This document shows positions 10,205 through 19,297 of a stretch of 64,000 nucleotides of DNA, one piece after another. The position numbers were made by a program, and so were the translations under genes. Below the pieces are notes generated by a model. That model was not told the origin of the DNA. It worked only from the letters and a program-made list of their open reading frames with translations, and did no database searches. The DNA is from Promineifilum sp. (GTDB lineage: Bacteria; Chloroflexota; Anaerolineae; Promineifilales; Promineifilaceae), in assembly GCA_017983515.1 (NCBI GenBank), contig JAGOBF010000002.1:124001-188000 (forward strand), read 5' to 3'. Numbering within the stretch: the first letter of the stretch is position 1; every line of letters starts with the position of its first letter.

Positions 10205-10867
10205 ATGAGAAATATGATGGGGCTTACCCTTAAAATGGACGATGATGACGACGACGACGACTTCCCGGAAGTCGAGCCAGTACCGCAGCCGAATGGTGAC
10301 GAACCGGACAAGGACAGGAAAGACGGGCCGGGATCAATAGAGGAGCGGCTGCTGAAGAACCGCACTATCTTGATCTACGGACAAATTGATATGGACGTGG
10401 CAATGGATGTGACCAGGCGGCTGCTGGTCATGGATGCTGAATCGCAAGACGAAATTCGCATCTTCATCAATTCGCCGGGCGGCCATGTGGAATCGGGTGA
10501 CACCATTTTCGACATGATCCGCTTCGTCAAGTCGCCGGTCAAGGTGATCGGCACCGGCTGGGTTGCCAGCGCCGGCGCGCTCATCTATGCCGCGGCCGAC
10601 GTCGAGAACCGCTACAGCTTGCCCAACACGCGCTTCCTGTTGCATCAGCCGGCCGGTGGCGCCACCGGTCAGGCGTCGGATATCGCCATTGAGGCCCAGG
10701 AAATCATCAAGATGCGCCGCCGTCTCAATGAGATTTTTGCTCGTCAGACGGGACAAGCTATTGAGAAGGTCGAGGAAGATACCGACCGCAACTTCTGGAT
10801 GTCGGCTTCGCAGGCGAAAGCTTATGGCCTTGTGGGCCACATCATCGAGTCGACCGCCGAACTTTAG
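10205..10867 (+). CDS. clpP: ClpP-family protease with acidic N-terminus and Ser-His-Asn site
   Basis: ClpP forms a double heptameric ring that degrades proteins unfolded by a Clp ATPase. The 220-residue product has the core motifs NSPGGHVESGDTIFDMI, the nucleophile Ser122 in GTGWVASAGALIY, and His147 in RFLLHQPAGG. At the third catalytic position it has Asn196 (DTDRNFWMS) where E. coli has Asp171, as in Listeria ClpP1. The N-terminus (1-50) is unusual: eight Asp in a row at 12-19, then a Pro- and charge-rich stretch, in place of a normal propeptide. No second clpP or Clp ATPase gene lies in the window. I chose the ATG at 10205 because of the -10 at 10153 and the GGAG at 10191. Confidence 0.9.
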   Translation: MRNMMGLTLKMDDDDDDDDFPEVEPVPQPNGDEPDKDRKDGPGSIEERLLKNRTILIYGQIDMDVAMDVTRRLLVMDAESQDEIRIFINSPGGHVESGDTIFDMIRFVKSPVKVIGTGWVASAGALIYAAADVENRYSLPNTRFLLHQPAGGATGQASDIAIEAQEIIKMRRRLNEIFARQTGQAIEKVEEDTDRNFWMSASQAKAYGLVGHIIESTAEL

Positions 10868-10903
10868 ACGAGCAATGTGAATTCTGTGTAGCAGGCAAAT
10901 CAA

Positions 10904-10930
10904 GGGGCACGATCTAGGTGCCCCTTTTTG
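10904..10930 (+). terminator. Intrinsic terminator after clpP
   Basis: GGGGCAC and GTGCCCC form a perfect 7-bp stem with a 7-nt loop, followed directly by TTTTT. It ends the clpP transcript before the phosphatase gene. Confidence 0.85.
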
Positions 10931-10967
10931 CTTTTGCCCATCGGATGGTATTTTAAACGGAGTCAGG

Positions 10968-11456
10968 ATGAAGCGATTGTTGCTGCTGCGTCATGCCAAA
11001 TCGAGTTGGGGCGAGGGGAACCTGGCGGATTACGACCGGCCGCTGAACGACCGCGGCCGGCACGATGCGCCGCGCATGGGCTGGTTGCTCCGGCAGGAAG
11101 ATCTTGTGCCCGATATGATTATCACCTCGTCCGCCAAGCGCGCCGCCTCGACGGCCGAGTTGGTTGCTGAGGCGGCATCCTTCGAAGGCGAGCTGCGCTA
11201 CACCAATAATCTTTACCTTGCCGAGCCGGAAGCTTACATCGCGCTCGCGCGGCGGGTTGACGAAGCGGTCAACACCCTCATGCTGGTGGGCCACAATCCG
11301 GGCATCCAGGAACTCGTCGCCCTCTTAACCGCCAAGGATGAGCGCATGGCGACTGCTAACCTGGCTTGCGTGGCGATGCCGATCAAAGTGTGGTCCGAAC
11401 TGGACGCTGATGAACAGTACGAGTTACAAGGGGTGTGGCGGCCGCGAGAGTTATAG
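10968..11456 (+). CDS. sixA: SixA-like phosphohistidine phosphatase (histidine phosphatase family)
   Basis: The 162-residue protein carries RHAKSSW at residues 8-14, with the phosphate-accepting histidine, and a second catalytic histidine in MLVGHNPGIQEL. This is the short SixA-type branch of the histidine phosphatase superfamily. SixA proteins dephosphorylate phosphohistidine on signalling or phosphotransferase proteins; the substrate here is unknown, though several histidine kinases are encoded in the window. GGAG lies a few bases before the ATG. The gene follows the clpP terminator and ends with a small hairpin at 11460-11478. Confidence 0.85.
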   Translation: MKRLLLLRHAKSSWGEGNLADYDRPLNDRGRHDAPRMGWLLRQEDLVPDMIITSSAKRAASTAELVAEAASFEGELRYTNNLYLAEPEAYIALARRVDEAVNTLMLVGHNPGIQELVALLTAKDERMATANLACVAMPIKVWSELDADEQYELQGVWRPREL

Positions 11457-11459
11457 CTC

Positions 11460-11478
11460 CTGTGGAGAGCATCCACAG
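11460..11478 (+). terminator. Hairpin after the SixA-like gene
   Basis: CTGTGGA and TCCACAG form a perfect 7-bp stem with a 5-nt loop, followed by ATTTCC. The T tract is weak, so it may be a poor or factor-assisted terminator. Confidence 0.45.
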
Positions 11479-11548
11479 ATTTCCAAATAACCCAGATTTT
11501 TCAGAGTGCAGCCCAAAAAGGTGGCGATCTTTTCGAGTGCCTTACCTG

Positions 11549-14500
11549 TCAGCTCTCCAAGTGAATGTGCAATTTGCTCAGACTTTTATTCTGGGCCACC
11601 CACTGGCCGACCAGGCCGATCCGCAATTCGTATAGGGATTTGCCCTCCACAGTAACCTCATGCATTACGTCTCGCTCGACCAGCGAATTGAGCGCCTGGG
11701 TGGCGTCGGCCGGGTTTAATTCAATGCTGTAGGTGCGCAGATAGTCGATGATTTCCTCCGGGTGTAGCGGTTCGTTATGATCGATAAGGTGGGCCGCCGC
11801 CGAGAGCACGGCGCGCTCGGCCAGGTTCGAGCGCTGCCACAGATAGGCAAAATGGACTTCACCCAGGCGCAGCATTTCGTCGAGGGCCACGTTGACGTCG
11901 GAGATGGTCACGTAGCCGGTCTTCTGCTGGTTGGCCTGCTTGACCAACGTGTAACAGACCAGTTGCAGGAAATAGGGATGCCCGGCGGTGACGCGCAATA
12001 TTTTGTCTATCGCCAGATCGTCGTAGATTAGATTGGGCGCGACCGGCTCGCATATGAGCCGTTCGGCCGCTTTGGAGCTGAGGAAGTCGATCTTGCGGTA
12101 CAGGGCGATATTGAACAGAACTGACCAGTAATCAGCGCTCATCTCTTCTAGCCGCCGCGTGCCGACGAACACGAACCCCAGGCCACTGCTGTGCTGCATC
12201 AGATGACGCATGTAGGGGAAAAATGTCCGTGGCAGGATGTCGTCGGCCACCATCGATTCGAACGCCTCGAATTCGTCGAACACCATCAACAACGTGGCAT
12301 CCGGAGGCAACAGACGCCGGGCGGCCGGCAGAAATTCGCGCTGGAAGATTCGCGCCGGATCGGCGTTCCAGACATCGATAGGCGGAACCGCCAACTTCAG
12401 CCCCCGCGCTCCCAACGAGTCGGCGATGTGCCAGGCGAATTCCTGGAGCAAGGCGGGCATTCCGGGTGACACGCCCAGAGATTGGCAATCGATATAGATG
12501 GGAATCAGATGTGGCGGCAAATAGTCTTCGAGACGAAGAAGTAGGGATGTCTTGCCCGTGCGCCGCTGGCCCACCAGCATGAAGACGTTGCGCTGGCTGT
12601 GCGTCCCGGCATGTTCGGCGATGAAGTCGAATAGCTCCTCGCGGCCGTAGAACAAGGGATTGTCTTTTCGCAGGGGCGTACCGGGCAGATAGGGATTAAT
12701 GATCGGGGCGAACTCTCTGACGGGCGGCAGCAGATAAACCATATCGCCGAATGCCGCGGTTTTGTCGCGCCGATTGCGGTCATCGTATGTCAGGGACAGA
12801 CCGATCCTGAATCGTTCTTCGGCCTGTGGCTCGATCAGGAATTGCACCTGTCGCGAGTGGCCCGACGGTAAGAACGGTATGACCTGTGGCTCGCTGTGCA
12901 CCAGGTAGGCCGGATTGTCGCTGAGGGCGGCGATGATGTTCTCGGCTGCGGCCCGACCGGTGTTGCGGATTTCCATCGCCACGTGAGTCTGACGCCCGTT
13001 GAGAGCCAGCCGCTTGGTTTTCAAGGAGACGTCTAGCTCTGCGCGACCTCGCTGCTCTTCGATTTCCGCCGTCAATAAACCCGACCATCGGCGGCCGATG
13101 GCCCGCACCAGCGTCCGCTCGACGCTAGGCGAAAACTCGAACAACTGATCCTGAATCTGCCGGAGACGGACGGCCGCCTGAGTCAGATAGGCAAGCCTGT
13201 CGTCAATCGCTTCAACCCGATCGCTATCGCGCATATTGGTCAACACGGGCAATAGCGTATCCAGAATGGGCGACCATTCCTTTCGTTCTTCCAGGACTGT
13301 CAGCATCTTCACGTATTGCGGCCGCACGAGACCCAGTTCGATGATAGACGGCGCTTCGAGCATCGTCTGGCACGTACGATAGATCAGCCGGCGCTGCGAC
13401 AGATTACGCCACACATTTTTGGATGCTGCCAGATCATCCAGCGTGCGCGTGATGATGGGGAGTCCCGCCTGCGGCCTGTTTGCCAGCAAGAACAGGCCGT
13501 CGGAAAGATTCGCCAGCGCGGCATTGCCGGCGCGGCGAGCCTGGTTAGCCAACTGCAACAGGAAATCGGGCGAGCCGCCCACCAGCGTATACTGTTGTTC
13601 GAGCATAGGCAGGGTGCTGGCTGGGGCCTGAGCCAGACGCTTGTAGAATCGGCTGGCCTGGGCGGCCGGCGTTTGTGCCTGTCGCCAATAGGCCAAGAGG
13701 CCGAGGAGGCCCAGAAAGCCGAGCGAGCCGACCAAAACCGGCAAGGTCACGTTGCCGGCCACAGGCGCAACAACGGTCGGCCCCAGCGGAGGCGTCACAT
13801 ACCCGCGATAAAAACCGTCATTAAACCGCAGGCGATAGTTGATGCGCGCCGCGCCGGCCGGCATCGTCACGCCCGACCAAAACAGTTGGCCGTTGCCCGA
13901 GGCGAGCTGCTGCTCGGATATCGGCCGCCAGGCGTCAATCACTTGATCATGCACTTCCAGCTGAACGGCTACCGTGTCGTTTTCCACGTCGTTCACCTGC
14001 ACGCCGACGGAGAATTGCCCTTGGTCCACTTCGAGGGCTGGGTGAGTGAGCAGTGGCGGACGATTTTCTTCTTCACGAAAGAGCCGGATCAAGCCATTCT
14101 GCGTGATCGCTAGCAGATCAGGCGATTGGCGAGAAGTACGCTTGAGAAGAGCCAGGTCAAAGATGCTGCTGGCCAGGGGCAACTGTAGAACCAGCCGGGG
14201 CTCGCGGGTCTGGAGCTGCTCGTACAGCCAGACGTCGCCTTCGCGCGTGCCGAATGAGCCGGTATCCGGCCGGCCGTCCTTATCGAGATCGTCCCAACTC
14301 ACAGCCTCTACATCTCCCAGCTCGTCCAGAGTCCAGGTGATAGCCGGCTGGTTATCGGTGACTACGATCTGCTTCAATTGATCATCCGCCGTGGCTACCA
14401 GAAAGGCGGTTACGTTTTCCTGGAACGCCTCGACCGCGCCCACGTCGGATGGTTCCACCACCAACGGCTGCTCGCCCACCGGGTACGGCCACGCCCATTG

Positions 14501-16522
14501 GGACATCTCGATGCCTCGATGGTTGAAACCGTGCATTTGGCCGTCGTCGGTGAAAACCACCAGACGGACGGACAGCTCCTGGCTGCCGGGCTGCTGGACA
14601 GAATAGACCGCGGAGATGGACGATTCCAGCGTCGCAAAGCTGGAATAGAACACGTCGCCGCTGCTCGGTGAAAGGCGCACAATAGCGTGTTCGCCCACCG
14701 CCAAGACGGCATCCGGATCGCCCGGCGTATGGTTAAACGGGATGAGGCTCTCGATGGCCCCCATCTGTCCGTCGAGGGGCGTCTCCCAAATCTGGTTACC
14801 GTCCAGATTAAAGGCCATGACACTACCTGATTGCGTGCCCAGGAGGATGGTCGACTCCCCTGCACCAACCTGATCGTCGATCAGGAGAGATGTAACCTGG
14901 TTGGGGATGATCGTCTCCCAAAGGCGTTCCCCGGTAGACTCGCGAAGCTCCAGCCAGCTGATGGTCGTCTGACTTTCGGCCGTTTCATCGGCCGGCGGCC
15001 GTTGGCGACGCACCACGGCGATGCGGGGCGACTTTCCCAACGCATAACGCACGCGCCCCAGCTGGGAGATAATTTCGCCGGGGGCGTGGAGCCAGCGAAT
15101 GGTGCGGTCAACGGCCAGAGTGTGGAGGCGGCCATCGCGCGTACCGACGATTATTTCGTCCTCGCCGTCCTCGTCCAGGTCTTGGATGAGCATGGTCGTC
15201 GGCTCGGCGTCGAGGAAGTACTCCCATTCCTGAATATACTCACTACTGCCCACGCCCAGGCCGATCAGTTGCAGTGTGGCAAACCGCGCCAGCAAGAGTT
15301 CGTAATGGTTATCGTTGTTCACGTCTACCAGACGGGTCAATTCAGGTAAGTCCGTGTCATTGAGCTTGGCTAGCGTTTGGCCGTTATTGCCCAGAAGTAG
15401 AACGTCGGCCAGTTCGCTGGCCGTTGCCAGCGGCTCCAAAATGGCCGCCAGCGGCGTCTGGCCGGGCGCGGTGCGGCCGCCGGCCGGGAGCAAGGCCAGC
15501 ACATGCCGGTTAGCGTCTCGGGCCAGATTGTTGGTCCATAATCGTCGCCCCTGCTCGGAATAGGCTGTGACGCTGCCCGCGGCCGTTCCGATGGCCAATG
15601 CCGGCTCGTCGGGCAGCTCCACAGCAGCCAGCGCGGTAATGGGCCGGTTCAGTGTCCGGTACCAGAGCAGCTCGCCCGATGGGGCATAGATATCTACCTG
15701 ACCAAAGTTGGTGCCGACGGCAATCGCTGCGCCCGTCGGGCCGAAAGGGGCCTTGGCCAGGCTGGTAATTCGCCTGGAGATGGCTTGCTGCCAAGCGACG
15801 GCTCCGTTGTCCAAATAGACCAGTTGGCTGAAACGACGGGACGTAAAGATGCCGACGGCGATCTCTTTTTGTCCATCGCCGTCGAAATCATCGACGATGA
15901 GTTGCGGATTTACGCCGCCGCCCGCATCCTCGACGCCGAATTGCCAGACCGGATCACCATTGATATCGAGCGCGATTAATTCGCCCGATGCAAGAAGCAG
16001 CAGAATGTCCTGAATGCCGTCGGTCCCATAGTCGAACGATTCGATTCTGATGGGGGCGCTGGCAACGTCGAGCGGGACGCGCCATTGTTCTTCGCCATTT
16101 TTGTCCAGCATGATGACGTAGTCGGTGCCGGCCAGCACGATCTCCTTGATCGACAATTGCTGCTCGGTGGTGTCCACCGTGCCGATGGCCGTGACACCTT
16201 CCTGGCTGACGTAGGTCCACTCTTCCTTGCCGTCGGCCGCCAGGAGCGTCAAATGTCCATTGCGATCCAGAACGATAAATTCGTCAACCCCGTCGCCGTC
16301 GACGTCGGCCGTCACGATGTTTTCGAGGCGTCCGGACGCGGCGAATTGCCAGTAGCTTTGGGGGCGGGCGGCTCCCTGGGCGGCCACCGGGGCCAGGGTG
16401 ACTACCAGCGCGGCGATGGGCAGCAGGAAGGCAATCCACCACCGTCCGGCAGGTTGCATGGAGCAGCGGATGCATCGACTGATAAGTCCGCGTAGGGAGG
16501 GGGCGAGACGTAGCGCGTTCAA
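11549..16522 (-). CDS. Transmembrane beta-propeller sensor fused to a STAND-type ATPase
   Basis: This 1657-residue protein begins with a signal or anchor segment (about 28-48). Residues 50-830 form a propeller-like region. It has PQQ/WD-type blades, for example GTNFGQVDIYAPSGELLW and GTQSGSVMAFNLDGNQIW, and calcium-loop-like FG-GAP motifs (DVDGDGVDE, DFDGDGQKE, DLDEDGEDE, DLDKDGRPD). An Ig-like stretch leads to one membrane helix (about 925-947). The inner part has a helical region, a CARDB-like domain (about 1160-1260) and a P-loop ATPase with GREELFDFI, LVGQRRTGKTS (about 1310-1320) and Walker B LLMVFDEFEAF (about 1417), ending in a helical tail. It follows the DNA-binding ATPase gene by 23 nt. 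I infer a receptor that couples an outer ligand to ATPase assembly; the ligand and activity are unknown. Confidence 0.85.
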   Translation of the reverse strand: MNALRLAPSLRGLISRCIRCSMQPAGRWWIAFLLPIAALVVTLAPVAAQGAARPQSYWQFAASGRLENIVTADVDGDGVDEFIVLDRNGHLTLLAADGKEEWTYVSQEGVTAIGTVDTTEQQLSIKEIVLAGTDYVIMLDKNGEEQWRVPLDVASAPIRIESFDYGTDGIQDILLLLASGELIALDINGDPVWQFGVEDAGGGVNPQLIVDDFDGDGQKEIAVGIFTSRRFSQLVYLDNGAVAWQQAISRRITSLAKAPFGPTGAAIAVGTNFGQVDIYAPSGELLWYRTLNRPITALAAVELPDEPALAIGTAAGSVTAYSEQGRRLWTNNLARDANRHVLALLPAGGRTAPGQTPLAAILEPLATASELADVLLLGNNGQTLAKLNDTDLPELTRLVDVNNDNHYELLLARFATLQLIGLGVGSSEYIQEWEYFLDAEPTTMLIQDLDEDGEDEIIVGTRDGRLHTLAVDRTIRWLHAPGEIISQLGRVRYALGKSPRIAVVRRQRPPADETAESQTTISWLELRESTGERLWETIIPNQVTSLLIDDQVGAGESTILLGTQSGSVMAFNLDGNQIWETPLDGQMGAIESLIPFNHTPGDPDAVLAVGEHAIVRLSPSSGDVFYSSFATLESSISAVYSVQQPGSQELSVRLVVFTDDGQMHGFNHRGIEMSQWAWPYPVGEQPLVVEPSDVGAVEAFQENVTAFLVATADDQLKQIVVTDNQPAITWTLDELGDVEAVSWDDLDKDGRPDTGSFGTREGDVWLYEQLQTREPRLVLQLPLASSIFDLALLKRTSRQSPDLLAITQNGLIRLFREEENRPPLLTHPALEVDQGQFSVGVQVNDVENDTVAVQLEVHDQVIDAWRPISEQQLASGNGQLFWSGVTMPAGAARINYRLRFNDGFYRGYVTPPLGPTVVAPVAGNVTLPVLVGSLGFLGLLGLLAYWRQAQTPAAQASRFYKRLAQAPASTLPMLEQQYTLVGGSPDFLLQLANQARRAGNAALANLSDGLFLLANRPQAGLPIITRTLDDLAASKNVWRNLSQRRLIYRTCQTMLEAPSIIELGLVRPQYVKMLTVLEERKEWSPILDTLLPVLTNMRDSDRVEAIDDRLAYLTQAAVRLRQIQDQLFEFSPSVERTLVRAIGRRWSGLLTAEIEEQRGRAELDVSLKTKRLALNGRQTHVAMEIRNTGRAAAENIIAALSDNPAYLVHSEPQVIPFLPSGHSRQVQFLIEPQAEERFRIGLSLTYDDRNRRDKTAAFGDMVYLLPPVREFAPIINPYLPGTPLRKDNPLFYGREELFDFIAEHAGTHSQRNVFMLVGQRRTGKTSLLLRLEDYLPPHLIPIYIDCQSLGVSPGMPALLQEFAWHIADSLGARGLKLAVPPIDVWNADPARIFQREFLPAARRLLPPDATLLMVFDEFEAFESMVADDILPRTFFPYMRHLMQHSSGLGFVFVGTRRLEEMSADYWSVLFNIALYRKIDFLSSKAAERLICEPVAPNLIYDDLAIDKILRVTAGHPYFLQLVCYTLVKQANQQKTGYVTISDVNVALDEMLRLGEVHFAYLWQRSNLAERAVLSAAAHLIDHNEPLHPEEIIDYLRTYSIELNPADATQALNSLVERDVMHEVTVEGKSLYELRIGLVGQWVAQNKSLSKLHIHLES

Positions 16523-16545
16523 TTTAGTGGCGGCGAACGGCCGAC

Positions 16546-17877
16546 CTATTCTTCGGGTTGGCGCAGGGCATAACCCACGCCGCGCTCGCTAATGATCCAG
16601 TTTCCGAACGGATCGACAGCCCGCCGCAGGCGTTTGATCAACGTTTTCAGCCTGTCCGGATCATCCACCAGTACATCACCCCAAACCGCCATCTCGAGGT
16701 CTTCGCCGCGCACGACTTGCCCGACGTGCCGGCACAGTCGCACCAGGATGCTAAATTGCGAAGTCGTCAGACTGAGTTCCCGACTGTTGCCCCATACCTG
16801 ATGCCGCTGTTCGTCGATTACGAAGGGGCCGGCTTGTATCAGGCCGGGAACCTCTTGACGGCGCACGAAACGCCGTAGAATTTCGCTGCTGTATACGTAA
16901 GTGTTATCCACCTTTTCCAGCAGACATTGTTGTTCCAGTTGTCGCAGGCTTTCTATTGGCCCGTCGGCAATGGCCAGTACGTGTTGATCTTCCGGCGACA
17001 AATTCTGCCAGAGATAGCCCAGATGGGATTCAGCCTCGACCTCTATAGGGCCGTCCAATACCTGGAAATCGGCCTCCGTGTACCGGTCGAGAGAGGCATT
17101 GATCTCACCGTTGTTAATGGCCTGGATGGCATGATAGCCGGCGATGTGGAGGAAAAACGGGTGCAGTCCGACAAGCTCGATCAGATAAGCTATTAATTCG
17201 GGCGGCAGGGTCTGATTCGTTCGATCCAGTCGCCGGCGAAATAGCTCCTGGGCTTCGGCCTCGGTGAAAAGACCCAGCGGCATGGTGACGAAAATATTGA
17301 AAAACGGGGAACTGAGGACGGTCTCTTCGGCGGTGATAGCGAACAGTGGTCTCTGGCTAGCCGTCAGATAGGCCAGTCCGTACTTCGTCGTGAGACCGCG
17401 CAGGCGAGCAAAGAAATAGGGTGTCAGGTGTTGATTGGCGGCTAGCAGCTCGAACTCATCGAGCAGCACGACGACGCTGGAGCCTTGCTGGTAGATTTGC
17501 TGCAGGGCGCGGTCGAGGGCGCGATACGTCCCCGGCTGCTCGGCCGCGTCGACGGTGAGGTTGGCCTGACTCGCTGCGTCCAGTAGCCCATCGAGTAGCA
17601 ATTCGTAGACTTCTTCCGGCGGCGAGCCGGCAAGCTCCTGGCAATCGAGCAAGACAAAAAGGCTACGGGGTGGATCCAGTTGAAAGGAGGCACGAACCGA
17701 CGCATTGCCGATATACAGGAGCAGAGAGCTTTTTCCGATGCGACGGGGACCGATTAGTGAGATGCTCTGGCCGTTGCGCAACAGGCCCAGCATTTGTGCT
17801 AACTCCGCTTCGCGGCCGACAAAGTCTTCAACGTGACGAATCGCACCACGATGGAAAAAAGGATTGTCTACACCCAT
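16546..17877 (-). CDS. STAND-type ATPase fused to an OmpR-like winged-helix regulator
   Basis: The 443-residue protein starts with HVEDFVGREAELAQML and a P-loop SLIGPRRIGKSS (residues 40-51). Walker B is SVVVLLDEFELLA, and LTASQRPLFA fits the sensor strand of AAA_16/STAND proteins. The last about 95 residues form an OmpR/PhoB-type DNA-binding domain (ELSLTTSQFSILVRL, DRLKTLIKRLRRAVD, ISERGVGYAL). It lacks a receiver domain, so it looks like a nucleotide-switched one-component activator, as in the SARP/STAND class. Its ATPase resembles that of the next gene, 23 nt downstream, so the two probably act together. A TACAAT 10 nt before the ATG suggests a very short or absent leader. Confidence 0.88.
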   Translation of the reverse strand: MGVDNPFFHRGAIRHVEDFVGREAELAQMLGLLRNGQSISLIGPRRIGKSSLLLYIGNASVRASFQLDPPRSLFVLLDCQELAGSPPEEVYELLLDGLLDAASQANLTVDAAEQPGTYRALDRALQQIYQQGSSVVVLLDEFELLAANQHLTPYFFARLRGLTTKYGLAYLTASQRPLFAITAEETVLSSPFFNIFVTMPLGLFTEAEAQELFRRRLDRTNQTLPPELIAYLIELVGLHPFFLHIAGYHAIQAINNGEINASLDRYTEADFQVLDGPIEVEAESHLGYLWQNLSPEDQHVLAIADGPIESLRQLEQQCLLEKVDNTYVYSSEILRRFVRRQEVPGLIQAGPFVIDEQRHQVWGNSRELSLTTSQFSILVRLCRHVGQVVRGEDLEMAVWGDVLVDDPDRLKTLIKRLRRAVDPFGNWIISERGVGYALRQPEE

Positions 17878-17887
17878 AGTGCGCCCT

Positions 17888-17893
17888 ATTGTA
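17888..17893 (-). promoter_or_regulatory. -10 element of the STAND operon
   Basis: TACAAT on the minus strand lies 10 nt before the ATG at 17877 with no ribosome site between them. No convincing -35 is seen. The operon may be autoregulated through the winged helix, but I find no clear operator repeat here. Confidence 0.4.
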
Positions 17894-17965
17894 ATGCCGA
17901 ATGGCTTTAAAAGGTAATAGCCCGCCCGCCGGTGCGGCCGGCTATCATTCGCACCGTCCGGCGAC

Positions 17966-17994
17966 TTGCCATCATTCGGTCAAGACCGTAAAAT
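17966..17994 (+). promoter_or_regulatory. Promoter of the YprB-like nuclease gene (leaderless)
   Basis: TTGCCA (17966-17971), a 17-nt spacer and TAAAAT (17989-17994) are followed after 7 nt by the GTG at 18002. The TTG at 17966, which could be mistaken for a start codon, is better explained as the -35 element. Confidence 0.65.
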
Positions 17995-18001
17995 CGAACA
18001 T

Positions 18002-19297
18002 GTGAACGATGAAATTGTCTCTCTCTTGCGACAACTGGGGGTTGCAAAAGGCGCGCGTCATCTGCGGACGGTGCCCGCCCCGCGCGAGCGCGAAGGAAGA
18101 CCGGCCCGTGACGAAGGCGCGCCGCCGTCACTGGAGTTGCTGTTGCCCGGCGGCCGGCTGATGGAGACGGCGGACGGGGCCTGCTTTGTCGTCGAGCGCG
18201 TCTATCCGACTCATTATCGACATGGACAAGACACGCTGGCCGATCTGTTGGCGGTCGCGCCGGGCGAGGGTGCCCGGTATGCGCTGGATCAGCGCCTGGC
18301 CGGGCAGACGTTTCGCGATTTTCTGTTTCTCGATACCGAAACAACCGGCCTGGCCGGTGCGGGCGCGCTGGCTTTTATGGTCGGCGTGGCTTTCTTTGAG
18401 CCACACGCGGCCGTCGTCGATGGCCTCCCTGTCGAACTTGAGGTGCTTGTCGTCCGGCAATACTTCCTGCGCGACCACGGCGACGAGCCGGTTATGTTGC
18501 GCCGGCTGGACGAACTGCTCAGCGACAAGGCGGGTCTCATCACCTTCAATGGCCGATCGTTCGATGTGCCGTTGCTGGATAACCGTTATTTGATGAATCG
18601 ACTGCGGGGCCGCTTGCTCGATGTGCCCCACATCGATCTCCTGCCGCCGGCGCGGCGGCTCTACCGGGCGCGCCTTGGTTCGTGTGCTCTCGGCTCGCTG
18701 GAGCAGAACCTCCTTGGACTGCGACGAACGCAGGAGGACGTCCCTGGCTGGCTCATCCCCTCGCTCTACCACAACTATTTGCGCACTGGAGACGCCAGAG
18801 AACTGATCCGCGTTTTCTACCATAATGAGATGGACATGTTGTCCATGGTGACGCTGGCAGCGCGAATTTTCAGACAGCTGTCGACTTCAGTTTGTGATGA
18901 CGCGCTCGATCTGGTGAGCCTGGGGCGTTGGCAGGCGGATCTGGGGCTGCACGCTGAGGCGGAGCGAACATTGCGGGCTGCTCTCGACAGCGATTTGTCT
19001 CTGGAAGCCTATCAACTGGCGCTGCATAACTTGAGTGGCTTGTATAAGCGCACCAATCGCCGCCCCGATGCCGTCACTGCCTGGCAACAACTGGCGGCCG
19101 TCAGCACCGCTGACGTTGCGGCGTTTGTGGAATTGGCCAAACATTATGAGTGGCACGCCGGCGACATCTCTACGGCCATCGATTGGACGGCCCGTGCCCT
19201 GGCCCTGCTCGACCGCTTGCCGCTTACCCCGAACACGCGCCTGACGCGCTCCGAGCTGACTCATCGCCTGCGCCGGCTGGAAAAGAAACGGGGTTAG
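18002..19297 (+). CDS. YprB-type RNase H-fold nuclease with TPR tail
   Basis: The protein has a DEDD-type exonuclease core: [10 protein letters not shown] (motif I), [16 protein letters not shown] (motif II) and HNEMDMLSM (motif III). These match the ribonuclease H-like domain of YprB proteins. The C-terminal third is made of TPR-like helical repeats ([24 protein letters not shown]), which likely bind a partner. Family members are predicted DNA or RNA exonucleases, but the substrate is not settled. I use the GTG at 18002 because a good promoter ends 7 nt before it. Its stop overlaps that of convergent trpB by 4 nt. Confidence 0.8.
   Translation: MNDEIVSLLRQLGVAKGARHLRTVPAPREREGRPARDEGAPPSLELLLPGGRLMETADGACFVVERVYPTHYRHGQDTLADLLAVAPGEGARYALDQRLAGQTFRDFLFLDTETTGLAGAGALAFMVGVAFFEPHAAVVDGLPVELEVLVVRQYFLRDHGDEPVMLRRLDELLSDKAGLITFNGRSFDVPLLDNRYLMNRLRGRLLDVPHIDLLPPARRLYRARLGSCALGSLEQNLLGLRRTQEDVPGWLIPSLYHNYLRTGDARELIRVFYHNEMDMLSMVTLAARIFRQLSTSVCDDALDLVSLGRWQADLGLHAEAERTLRAALDSDLSLEAYQLALHNLSGLYKRTNRRPDAVTAWQQLAAVSTADVAAFVELAKHYEWHAGDISTAIDWTARALALLDRLPLTPNTRLTRSELTHRLRRLEKKRG

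Noticed and set aside
17966..18001. TTG at 17966 as start of the YprB-like gene
   Set aside because: The TTG belongs to a -35 element; the GTG at 18002 stands 7 nt after the -10.
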